NCBI GenBank assembly: GCA_965223405.1
Contig: CBDCWO010000001.1
Coordinates: 1 to 7,218, forward strand
Source of the DNA: CBDCWO01 sp965223405
Lineage (GTDB): Bacteria; Bacteroidota; Bacteroidia; Chitinophagales; Saprospiraceae
Length of the DNA stretch: 7,218 nt
Direction of reading: 5' to 3'
A model generated the notes under the pieces. The model was not told the origin of the DNA. It saw only the letters and a program-made list of their open reading frames with translations, and ran no database searches. Made by a program: the position numbers and the translations under genes. Positions within the stretch are counted from its first letter, which is position 1. Each line of letters begins with the position of its first letter. This document shows positions 1 through 6,565 of the stretch, piece by piece.

Positions 1-78
1 TCTCTCTTAATATCAATTTCTTTCATTTGTTTTGGTTCCCCTTATCTGACAGCATGCCGTCATGAGCCCATGTTACAG
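1..78 (-). repeat. attC recombination site after the TIR gene (cut by window edge)
   Basis: In gene sense the site starts with CTGTAAC (78-72), the exact complement of the start core of this cassette at 1884-1890. The first arm ATGGGCTCATGACGGCATG follows. It carries the same C and A extra bases seen in two other sites. The second arm and the final GTT core lie outside the window, so only the first half plus about 50 bases of loop are present. The 25 bases at 50-74 match 3997-4021 with one mismatch. Confidence 0.82.
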
Positions 79-128
79 TGCGTTGATTTTCACTTACTAG
101 GCAGTGAGATACGATATCTTGTATCTCT

Positions 129-1031
129 TTAAAGATCGATTATCATCGTGATCAATTGGTCAACAAGCATCTCAGTATCAATAATATTATCTTTGAAAGA
201 CCAGCCTAATATTTTGCTCTGATTGATATCAAATCCTATATCATGACGCTCAATAAGTTCCGTTTCTATGCAATGAGGTCCACATCTTTCCAATATGATT
301 CCCATAAATGTATCCCTGGCTCTATTGTTTATTCTGCTGAAGCCATATCGTAATCGAAAATTCCTGAAGTATATTTCATCTCTTCGAAATATTATTTGAA
401 TATGGTCATTGAATTTCTCGCATTTTTGCCTTACTTTTTCTCTGAAGTCTTCGAACATTTTGAGACATCTATCATATGCCTCCAGTGAATTTAAATATGT
501 ATCACGCTCTCGCTTAAAATCATCTTCTTTCTTAATCTTACTAACTCTATCTTCTAGGGTGTACGGATTGATATCCGCTCCTAATTCTCTCAACTTATAC
601 TCTATGATGCTAGCGATTTGATCGGCACGATGTTGCTTGGGATCCACGTAGATATGAGTTGATGGATACCAATCGGGAATCGGCTTCTCCATCGGAACCA
701 GTATAACAAATTGCCACCCAAATTTAAGTGCTCTCCCAGCAATTGCATTCTTCTCTACAGCAGTATATTGCGTCTCTCCATATTTCTCTCTATATAATAT
801 AACCACCAATTGCGCTTGGCTGTGAAATGTCTTTGCAAACATCGCTGGACCATCACGTGCTGCAAGAAGTTCTTGTCTATTAGCGTAGATAAATGTCTCT
901 ATTGACTCCGATAGGTTCTTCTCCACTTCATAAGCGAACGATAAGTCTTCGTTACAGAATGAAAATGCCACGTGATATTTGAATTCAACATCTGTCATTT
1001 TACCAACTCTTTTGAGATTTGATTTGAACAT
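129..1031 (-). CDS. TIR-domain protein with an unassigned C-terminal domain
   Basis: The 300-residue product has an N-terminal TIR domain (about 18-150). YHVAFSFCNEDLSFAYEVEK forms the first strand and helix, LVVILYREKYGE a later strand, and YTAVEKNAIAGRA carries E93, the likely catalytic glutamate of NAD-cleaving TIRs. FVILVPME and IPDWYPSTHIYVD complete the fold. Residues 165-205 are charged and probably coiled-coil. The last 100 residues (FNDHIQIIFRRDEIYFRNFR onward) form a domain not recognised here; no cyclic-nucleotide-binding motif is evident. It could sense a ligand. Bacterial TIR effectors kill or arrest infected cells by destroying NAD. The gene lies 40 bases after the cyclase-like gene with no attC between, so both travel as one cassette. 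GAAGGTGG precedes the ATG at 1031; methionine 12 (998) is an alternative start. The stop is 48 bases before the attC. Confidence 0.8.
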   Translation of the reverse strand: MFKSNLKRVGKMTDVEFKYHVAFSFCNEDLSFAYEVEKNLSESIETFIYANRQELLAARDGPAMFAKTFHSQAQLVVILYREKYGETQYTAVEKNAIAGRALKFGWQFVILVPMEKPIPDWYPSTHIYVDPKQHRADQIASIIEYKLRELGADINPYTLEDRVSKIKKEDDFKRERDTYLNSLEAYDRCLKMFEDFREKVRQKCEKFNDHIQIIFRRDEIYFRNFRLRYGFSRINNRARDTFMGIILERCGPHCIETELIERHDIGFDINQSKILGWSFKDNIIDTEMLVDQLITMIIDL

Positions 1032-1071
1032 GATCCATTGCCACCTTCAATAGACTTATATTCTCTTTCAT

Positions 1072-1860
1072 TTATCGGAACAAGAATTTGCAGTTATCAA
1101 ATTTGTTCGAATTCTCGTCAGGTACTACTTGGTTTTCTAGTCTGTGAATTAGATCCGTATATTTATAATGCTTTGAAATAGGAGATCTGTCTCGTATCTT
1201 CCGAAGTAACTGAAGTCCATTATCTATGTTTATTTGGTTGTCATAGCCGTACATTGTAATTGGGTTTAGAATGAGATGTCCATCGAGATCCAAATCAAAC
1301 CACATATGTAAATACTCCTCGAACTCGGCATTAATTGACGGACGAATCATCCGAATGAGTTCCTTAACATGATTCGAAAAGACGACTCTGGAGGTATTTG
1401 CAATATAGGCCTCAATCTAGTACGAGTTGATAAATGCAGGTCCGACAATATTGAGATTTGACCAATAAATATCACCATAGTCAATCCCAGCTCTTATGGT
1501 AAATCCCTCAACAATACAGGTCCTCCATAGCTCATATAAGCTACCGCTCATGCTAAGAATCTTTGTTAGAATCTCGTCTGGCTTCTCTTCCTTTTCAAGA
1601 GGGATCATTATCGTGAATGAATCAGAAATTGTGATTACCTTTCCGTATGATTGCTCATCTAGCAATACTTGATCATAGTTTGTGAACTTGTGATAGAACT
1701 CTCGGTTCAATGATTCCACAATAAATTGGCCAATCTTTTTCAATCTTTGAAGAGGGTGTTTTGCCTCGTCTTGTTCTTCCCAACTATTAATAATTTCAGA
1801 TGAGAATCCGAGCAAATCTATAAAGGCCACTAATCCGCTCCCTTTATATTCTTCAATCAT
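1072..1860 (-). pseudogene. Class III nucleotidyl cyclase-like protein, interrupted by an in-frame TAG
   Basis: Two open segments, 1417-1860 and 1072-1350, lie in one frame. They are joined by 66 bases that also read through (IEAYIANTSRVVF onward), so a single TAG at 1417-1419 breaks a 262-codon gene. The first part has VAFIDLLGFS with D15, VITISDSF with D80, TIRAGIDYGDIYW and GPAFINSY directly before the stop; IEAYIA follows. This order matches class III cyclase-like proteins: two metal-binding aspartates, then a GPAxxxAYxLE-like segment near the catalytic Asn/Arg region. Pycsar defence uses cyclases of this class to make cCMP or cUMP. The nucleotide made here, if any, cannot be told. The ATG is 29 bases from the cassette core, and the TIR gene follows 40 bases downstream in the same cassette. 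The stop removes the C-terminal part of the catalytic domain, so activity is doubtful. A sequencing or assembly error is possible. Confidence 0.7.
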
Positions 1861-1883
1861 TTGTGTTATTGATTATTAATGCA

Positions 1884-1948
1884 CTGTAACGGTTAGCATA
1901 CCTGACGGCCGACCAAAGGAAGGCTGGCATGGTCATGCATTGTTATGC
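1884..1948 (-). repeat. attC recombination site after the 267-residue protein gene (65 bases)
   Basis: In gene sense it runs from GCATAAC (1948-1942) to GTTACAG (1890-1884). The arms at 1922-1938 and 1896-1910 pair as GCAT, ACC, TG and GCC, with extra bases G and A on the first arm three positions apart and a less regular inner part. The loop is very short. It is the most compact of the six sites. Confidence 0.88.
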
Positions 1949-1955
1949 TGCGTAT

Positions 1956-2759
1956 TCATTTGCTTAGTATTCTCTTCCACCAAGGTTTACGTTTCAATTT
2001 AAAATTTACTTTTTGAATTTTGGCACCTCCAAAGGCCTCTTTATATATTCTTGGAGAATTGATGTGGCCTTTTTTCGTCGTTATTCCTTTAATCCCCTCT
2101 ATGTTTGATTGAATTTCAATGAATTTTCCAAGTTCACACATTCTTTCCAAAATTTGGTTTCCATCTCTATACAGGTTGTATAGTTTTACATCATGATTAG
2201 ATAATTCTGGGGAAGTATTGATGAAATTACTGAAAAAATATGGGTCTAATTCACCAAACTCTAAACCATATGTTAATGGTACTTCCATAGTTTGACCTGA
2301 TATTAGATTTTCGAAACAACAATGAAATCCATGGAAATAGTACTTCCAGTCATCAATTTTTCCATGTGATTCGTAAGAAGTGTTTTTCCAGGGATTAAGA
2401 GTTTTTAGAGGGAACCCTTTGAAAATTTCAATTCCTAAGTGTTTAGCAAGCTTATTTATTCTAATAGTTGCCAAATTTCTGTATTGAACTGCGCAGTTTT
2501 CGAAGTACTCCCAATTCTCATCCATTTCTTTGAAGGTTATGAGCTTGTGAATATTTATTTCGTCCTCCACTAGATGGATGCCAATACTATAATTTGGAAA
2601 CTCTTTCTGCCAACTTTCACCAATATTTTGTCTCTGATTTTTGATCCTTCTTCCAAAGATTACTTTGAGATTTATTCCTCTTTCTAAATCAGAAATAAAA
2701 TTACTTGTTGGTAATTCATGAATTGTATTACAGCGATATGTCTTTTGATGTAATTTCAT
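1956..2759 (-). CDS. Uncharacterised cassette protein, 267 residues
   Basis: The product is soluble with no signal or membrane segment. Near the middle lies DDWKYYFHGFHCCFENLISG, followed by QTMEVPLTYGLEFGELDPYFF. This aromatic and His/Cys-rich stretch looks like a conserved core but is not assigned to a family here. The C-terminus is strongly basic (KVNFKLKRKPWWKRILSK), which could bind nucleic acid or membrane. The start at 2759 is chosen because the upstream 44 codons to 2891 are attC DNA. The chosen ATG lies 15 bases after the cassette core, in AT-rich sequence without a clear ribosome site. The stop codon is followed within 8 bases by the attC core. It is the single gene of its cassette. 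No function is proposed. Confidence 0.72.
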   Translation of the reverse strand: MKLHQKTYRCNTIHELPTSNFISDLERGINLKVIFGRRIKNQRQNIGESWQKEFPNYSIGIHLVEDEINIHKLITFKEMDENWEYFENCAVQYRNLATIRINKLAKHLGIEIFKGFPLKTLNPWKNTSYESHGKIDDWKYYFHGFHCCFENLISGQTMEVPLTYGLEFGELDPYFFSNFINTSPELSNHDVKLYNLYRDGNQILERMCELGKFIEIQSNIEGIKGITTKKGHINSPRIYKEAFGGAKIQKVNFKLKRKPWWKRILSK

Positions 2760-2768
2760 ATTTATGCA

Positions 2769-2917
2769 GCATAACGGTTCCCGGCTAAGCGGCTGTGGTG
2801 TCAGGCACTCACAGGACCCATCTTTATGCCAGTCTCTGATAAATATAACAAACTTAATACAGTAGTTGACGTAGGGGAAGGTGCCTGTCACTATGCCGTC
2901 TTGAGCCGGTGTTAGTG
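2769..2917 (-). repeat. attC recombination site after the type IX secreted protein (149 bases)
   Basis: In gene sense it runs from CACTAAC (2917-2911) to GTTATGC (2775-2769). The first arm CCGGCTCAAGACGGC (2909-2895) pairs with the second arm at 2793-2781 (complement CCGGCTAAGCGGC) if one C and one A bulge out. A second stem follows: 2881-2891 against 2798-2808, with 10 of 11 bases pairing. The apparent long frame reaching 2891 runs into this element. That encoded extension is therefore attC DNA and not protein. Confidence 0.92.
2849..2856 (-). promoter_or_regulatory. Possible Bacteroidota -7 promoter box inside the attC loop
   Basis: On the minus strand TAAGTTTG fits the Bacteroidota -7 consensus TAnnTTTG. 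It lies about 90 bases upstream of the start codon at 2759, within the unpaired loop of the attC. No good -33 TTTG box is seen at the right distance, so this is a weak candidate. It is listed because the cassette's own leader (15 bases) is too short to hold a promoter. Confidence 0.2.
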
Positions 2918-2924
2918 AGCGTAC

Positions 2925-3857
2925 TTACTTATTCATCTTGACTACCCTCATCCCTCCAAAATACTTTACACCATGACTTTGTCTCAATCGTATCAAATAG
3001 GTTGATGAAGGTAAATCACCTAAATTCAGAATCATTTTCAACTCGTTCTCGGGCCAGGTCTGCTGATGCTGGATCTTACCCCATTGATCAAGCACATTAA
3101 CACATCCATTCCTAATGGGTTCTGTCAGCTCCAGAGTTAATTCGTCTTCGAAAGGGTTTGGGAACGCAGTAATTTGATAGGATAGATCTTTAGCCTCAGT
3201 TGTGGACACCGTCAGGCAGTCCATGTCAGTAAATTTGATAGTGGGAAAACTTGGGGCCGAAAAACATCTAAGTGGATCGCTATATTTATCATCGCAGAAA
3301 CCTGTTCCGTCACTGAAATGAAAAAAATTACTAGTGTTCCCGATATCCTCAATTATTATATCATTTGATTTCTCAAAGAATATTTGCTCGTCATGTCCGA
3401 TCGCATAGGATATACTAAATGATTTAAGTTCGACATCGTTTGCAAAAAACTTCCCGATAGAATCTATTCGTATATAGTGAGTTCTCCTTCTCAGGTCCCA
3501 GGAATGAATTCCAGTTTCGTATATCATAGTATCACCAACCTCCAGTGAAAAGTTATACAAAACCTTGAATGAATCGTCGTCTTCATCAAAGAAGTAGATC
3601 GTATCATCCTCCTTATAAAGATAATTCCTCTTCGGCCTTCCATTACAGGTTGCATGATCCTGTATATATATAAGACAAACTCGATTCTGAATTATAGTAT
3701 CACCCTCAATATAACAACGGTTAACGCCAATGTTTGGTGATCCAAAGCAAACGAGTCTATAGTGCCATTCAGCCCCGTCCACAAATAAATCCTGTGCTTG
3801 GAGAAGTAGAATGCTTACTACCATTAGGAAGGTAATTCTAAATCTTAGATTCAGCAT
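2925..3857 (-). CDS. Secreted protein with type IX secretion C-terminal sorting domain
   Basis: The 310-residue product starts with a signal peptide (MLNLRFRITFLMVVSILLLQ, cleavage plausible near A21-Q22). It ends with a type IX sorting domain at about 228-310: YQITAFPNPFEDELTLELT, then a VLDQWGK turn and STYLIRL. The middle (30-215) has repeated beta-rich text and a cysteine-rich GFCDDKYSDPLRCF segment of a kind common in secreted Bacteroidota proteins. No enzyme motif is seen. The protein should be exported by Sec, then carried across the outer membrane by the type IX system and attached to the surface or released. The ATG at 3857 lies 24 bases from the cassette core, leaving no room for a promoter in the leader. 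It is the only gene of its cassette. The host must have a type IX system, which supports Bacteroidota. Confidence 0.82.
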   Translation of the reverse strand: MLNLRFRITFLMVVSILLLQAQDLFVDGAEWHYRLVCFGSPNIGVNRCYIEGDTIIQNRVCLIYIQDHATCNGRPKRNYLYKEDDTIYFFDEDDDSFKVLYNFSLEVGDTMIYETGIHSWDLRRRTHYIRIDSIGKFFANDVELKSFSISYAIGHDEQIFFEKSNDIIIEDIGNTSNFFHFSDGTGFCDDKYSDPLRCFSAPSFPTIKFTDMDCLTVSTTEAKDLSYQITAFPNPFEDELTLELTEPIRNGCVNVLDQWGKIQHQQTWPENELKMILNLGDLPSSTYLIRLRQSHGVKYFGGMRVVKMNK

Positions 3858-3874
3858 TATTCAGAATTTATGCT

Positions 3875-4025
3875 CACTAACGCTCCTGGGCTATGCGGTC
3901 GTGCTGGTTAGCGGATCTGAAAGCACTCCCATCATTGCCACCTCCCACAATTTAACAATTCTTACACATCTTCTCAAGAACTTAGATAGCTAATGCCAGC
4001 ATGACGTCATGAGCCCATGTTCTCG
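3875..4025 (-). repeat. attC recombination site after the two-gene oxygenase/HEPN cassette (151 bases)
   Basis: In gene sense it runs from CGAGAAC (4025-4019) to GTTAGTG (3881-3875). The arms at 3996-4016 and 3888-3907 pair as GGGCT, ATG, CG and on to GCTGG. The first arm has an extra C and an extra A, three bases apart. On the folded complementary strand these are G and T, the bases known as extrahelical in well-studied attC sites. The loop holds about 85 bases. The 25 bases at 3997-4021 match 50-74 with one difference. Confidence 0.9.
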
Positions 4026-4036
4026 GCAGGCTTGCA

Positions 4037-4972
4037 TCAATCATTCCCATAGTCAAAATCCGGCTCAAGATTATGTAAATAGTAGTCCATGGGATCACTG
4101 TAATTCTCAATTGCAAATTGTCCACCTAGGTCAGCAATAATTAATTCGCCATTACCTTCCAATTTCAGATTGCAACAGAAACACCGAAATTCGATAGGTA
4201 ATAAGTTGTGGTGGATCAGTATCTCATCATCCACAACCTTGGGTTCAGATTCTGAAATATAGCGGCCAATCAAAAGTGCTTCATTCTTGCAACTGGGGCA
4301 TAGTTCAATTTTATGGTTCGATCTAATATCCTCAATCCGAATGAATTCCTCAATTTTTTGATGTGAAGTATCAATGCGATCTTGTCTTATCTTTGAGGTC
4401 AGTTTTCCGAAGTTAGTCCTGTAGTCACTAATCCTCTTTTTGATTTGAGATTCAAGTTCTTTCATTCCCTCGACGATCATATGCTCAGCCACTTCCGCCT
4501 CCTCAGAGCCGAAAAGATCTTGCAGGCTCCTCTCTTGAAACTCTAGTAGGATTTTACAGGAATGATAGAAAGATGTCAGCCAGGAATTAGTTGATAAATC
4601 TTCAAAAATTGGTGTCCCACTATGCAATTCCTCATTACGCATATTAATAAATGATTGACAGAACTTATCCTCTGCTTCATTGAAATCAGGGACAATTGTT
4701 TTGAGTCTCACAAACACTGTCTTTGCACCTATCGTCTTTGCATTCCCTTTTTTACTCGGAAAACCAAATGCATGTAAAATATTATTGCCTTCCCTTGGAT
4801 CAGCTATGAGTACTGGATGAATACTTGAAAGTGTTGCCCGGCCGATAAGCTCCAGTGTAAGTGATGCCCAAAAGGGAAATAAAGAACTGTTTCGGTCTGA
4901 TTGCAATGCTCTTTCACTGTAGATTTGAGCTTTAATGAGAAGAGCATCCTGAGACCAATCTGAACTAGTCAT
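4037..4972 (-). CDS. HEPN-like protein with C-terminal zinc ribbon
   Basis: The 311-residue product has a helical N-terminal half with FINMRNEELHSG at 108-119. R112-N113 and H117 fit the RxxxxH motif of HEPN domains, many of which are RNases in toxin-antitoxin and antiviral systems. A helical linker (about 160-215) follows, then a zinc ribbon: CPSC at 225-228 and CFCC at 264-267 (C264 and C267 as the ligands). The C-terminal tail is acidic. Its start codon directly follows the stop of the oxygenase-like gene (TAAATG), so the two share a message and one cassette. The HEPN assignment rests on one short motif and the helical setting, so an RNase activity is inference. The pairing with an oxygenase-like partner is not one recognised here as a known system. 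Confidence 0.55.
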   Translation of the reverse strand: MTSSDWSQDALLIKAQIYSERALQSDRNSSLFPFWASLTLELIGRATLSSIHPVLIADPREGNNILHAFGFPSKKGNAKTIGAKTVFVRLKTIVPDFNEAEDKFCQSFINMRNEELHSGTPIFEDLSTNSWLTSFYHSCKILLEFQERSLQDLFGSEEAEVAEHMIVEGMKELESQIKKRISDYRTNFGKLTSKIRQDRIDTSHQKIEEFIRIEDIRSNHKIELCPSCKNEALLIGRYISESEPKVVDDEILIHHNLLPIEFRCFCCNLKLEGNGELIIADLGGQFAIENYSDPMDYYLHNLEPDFDYGND

Positions 4973-5569
4973 TTAAATAACATTTAATCTTTGGAGAATT
5001 CTAATCTCTTTTTCAAAAGTGGATATCCGCGGTCGAAAATGTAAGCACGTCCAATTATTGATTATTGCTACTTTATTTTTCTCCCAGTGGATCTTTTGTC
5101 GATTGGCTTTTGCCAGTATCTGTTTCATAAGATTTTCCCTATCTGACACGAGACTCATGACTTCCGAATCGTATCTTAACATTCCTCTGTCAAGAATTTT
5201 ACTATAGAATTTTCCTTTCGCTCCTCTTACAATCCAAATGGATCTCTGTAAAAAATCTAACTCCTTTTGATCAAGTGATCCTAAATTCAAACTGAGAATA
5301 ATCGTAGGAGCTACTTTCTCGCCCTCACCCACATATCTTAGCAATATAAATCTAGGTGGCTTTCTAAGATATGCGCAGTCCGTATGAGCTGGAAATTCTT
5401 GTAAGCCAAATCTTCTTGAAAGTGAATCTCTTGTCGCATGATTTTTTGCTATTGGCATCAATACATCCAACAGTTTACCTCCGTTCCTAGATGTGATTAA
5501 GGAGCCTAAGGAAGTTCCCAGATTTAGAAATGCGCTAAGGCTATTGCAATATGTTTCCTTACAGATCAT
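4973..5569 (-). CDS. Small Fe(II)/2-oxoglutarate-dependent oxygenase-like protein (TauD/TfdA-like)
   Basis: The 198-residue product contains FPAHTDCAYLRKPPRFILL, in which H62 and D64 form an HxD iron-binding pair. It also has LRYDSEVM (131-138) and, near the end, NNWTCLHFRPR with H177 as the likely third iron ligand and R179/R181 as candidates for holding 2-oxoglutarate. This order is that of TauD/TfdA-type oxygenases, which hydroxylate small molecules using iron, oxygen and 2-oxoglutarate. It is shorter than the usual 270-300 residues, mainly at the N-terminus, so activity is uncertain. The start at 5569 follows AAAAGGAATAG, a good ribosome site, and is 24 bases from the cassette core. The frame continues up to 5623, but those 18 residues lie in the upstream attC. 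Its stop codon touches the start codon of the next gene (TAAATG), implying coupled translation. The substrate is unknown. Confidence 0.68.
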   Translation of the reverse strand: MICKETYCNSLSAFLNLGTSLGSLITSRNGGKLLDVLMPIAKNHATRDSLSRRFGLQEFPAHTDCAYLRKPPRFILLRYVGEGEKVAPTIILSLNLGSLDQKELDFLQRSIWIVRGAKGKFYSKILDRGMLRYDSEVMSLVSDRENLMKQILAKANRQKIHWEKNKVAIINNWTCLHFRPRISTFEKEIRILQRLNVI

Positions 5570-5587
5570 TCTATTCCTTTTGCTTGC

Positions 5588-5656
5588 CGAGAACGGTCTG
5601 GCGATACCCAGCGGCCATCCCAATAGGGTGGCTGATGTGGTTATCGCCTGTTACCT
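5588..5656 (-). repeat. attC recombination site after the SRPBCC gene (69 bases)
   Basis: In gene sense it runs from AGGTAAC (5656-5650) to GTTCTCG (5594-5588). The arms at 5630-5648 and 5600-5616 pair as GGCGAT, ACC, CA and GCC. The first arm carries two extra A bases, either side of the ACC triplet, that would be extrahelical. The loop is short. The upstream core contains the stop codon of the preceding gene. The site's right-hand part has been read into the apparent long frame that extends to 5623. Confidence 0.88.
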
Positions 5657-6541
5657 CTCGTATTCTTCTTCAATATTTTTCTTTAAACTGTTCAACACAA
5701 ACTCGTGTTCCTTGTCAATTCCATACCTCTCCAGAGGTTCCCAGTACCATCTTGGTCTTAAGATAGATTTATAAGAACTTGTTCTCGTAATTCTCGTATT
5801 CTCTCCATTGCTTTCAAATGCATAGCTAGCGTCTATAAATTCAAACCAATGTCTTCCCGTCAATGTATAATCAACGACCTCCATCTCTAATATCACTCCA
5901 CTTTCATATTTAGTTATCTGAGTAACAATTTCCCCATTCTTAAATATACAATGTCTCAAGGAGCCTATCGTATCAGATTCAAGTTCACATCTAATTGGAG
6001 TCGGAAGTCCCAGTTTCATCAGAATACTTTTCTTAGCATCGAGCTTTTCCATTGATTTCACCTTCTGAAACAAGATTTCTGGATCATAATCCAATACTTG
6101 CCTTGTCTCAATTTCTACCTTTTCTGGTTCAAGATCAATTACTTTTTCAATTTTACCTGCGACAAGAAGTATAACCAAAGGAAGAATGGAGATAGCTAAT
6201 CGTTCTGGATCCTTATTTACTTTAATTCCTATTTTCTTGGAAATAAAATATCCTAGCCAAACTGTGAATATGAATATTGGCAAAAGCATCAAAACGCATA
6301 CAAATCCTTCAATTCCAAATACTAACAATGCCGATGAGCCAATAACAATTCCTGCAGTCAAATAGAGAATCTGAAGCCCCTTACTAAAAAGTGTTCCAAT
6401 GGAAAAACCCAAGAAAAGAGGAAATAGTATGAAAAAGGTATACCCATAATCTACAAGATCTACTTGCATCATTACGAATCCTGTCACAAGAATAATTGCC
6501 GTTAGTAACCAAGAGTATTTTGTAAGTGGTATCTTTTTCAA
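5651..6541 (-). CDS. Membrane-anchored SRPBCC/START-like domain protein
   Basis: The 296-residue product has four to five hydrophobic segments in its first half (about residues 9-26, 32-51, 56-76, 79-100 and 115-129). A soluble C-terminal domain follows at about 140-290, with the look of the SRPBCC superfamily, a helix-grip fold that binds hydrophobic ligands. The stretch DYTLTGRHWFEFIDASYAFE, followed by NTRITRTSSYKSILRPRWYW, is the characteristic part. The ligand is unknown, and the domain is predicted to sit at the membrane. The start is TTG at 6541: an in-frame TAG lies one codon further upstream, and starting at the next methionine (residue 24) would cut the first membrane segment. The leader from the cassette core is about 30 bases. 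The stop codon TAA lies inside the attC core (GGTAAC), so gene and recombination site overlap. It is the sole gene of its cassette. Confidence 0.75.
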   Translation of the reverse strand: MKKIPLTKYSWLLTAIILVTGFVMMQVDLVDYGYTFFILFPLFLGFSIGTLFSKGLQILYLTAGIVIGSSALLVFGIEGFVCVLMLLPIFIFTVWLGYFISKKIGIKVNKDPERLAISILPLVILLVAGKIEKVIDLEPEKVEIETRQVLDYDPEILFQKVKSMEKLDAKKSILMKLGLPTPIRCELESDTIGSLRHCIFKNGEIVTQITKYESGVILEMEVVDYTLTGRHWFEFIDASYAFESNGENTRITRTSSYKSILRPRWYWEPLERYGIDKEHEFVLNSLKKNIEEEYER

Positions 6542-6565
6542 GTACTATAGTCTTTTGATTATGAG

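Noticed and set aside
409..621. Plus-strand reading frame opposite the TIR gene
   Set aside because: It lies fully antisense to a well-supported gene and has no recognisable features; it is a shadow frame.
129..1031. A cyclic-nucleotide-binding domain in the TIR protein, as in classical PycTIR
   Set aside because: The C-terminal half shows no recognisable phosphate-binding cassette motif (such as GExxxxxxxxxxRxAS), so a standard PycTIR name is not justified.
3900..3962. Tiny minus-strand frame (MMGVLSDPL start) after a GGGAGG sequence in the attC loop
   Set aside because: A good ribosome-site match precedes it, but the frame has only about 14 codons and lies in a variable attC loop, so chance is the simplest explanation.
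3811..3993. Plus-strand reading frame of 60 codons across an attC
   Set aside because: It covers the signal-peptide end of the secreted protein gene and the attC hairpin, and runs against the direction of every cassette.
5019..5774. Several plus-strand frames around 5019-5207 and 5493-5774
   Set aside because: They are antisense to the oxygenase-like and SRPBCC genes and cross an attC; none has coding character of its own.
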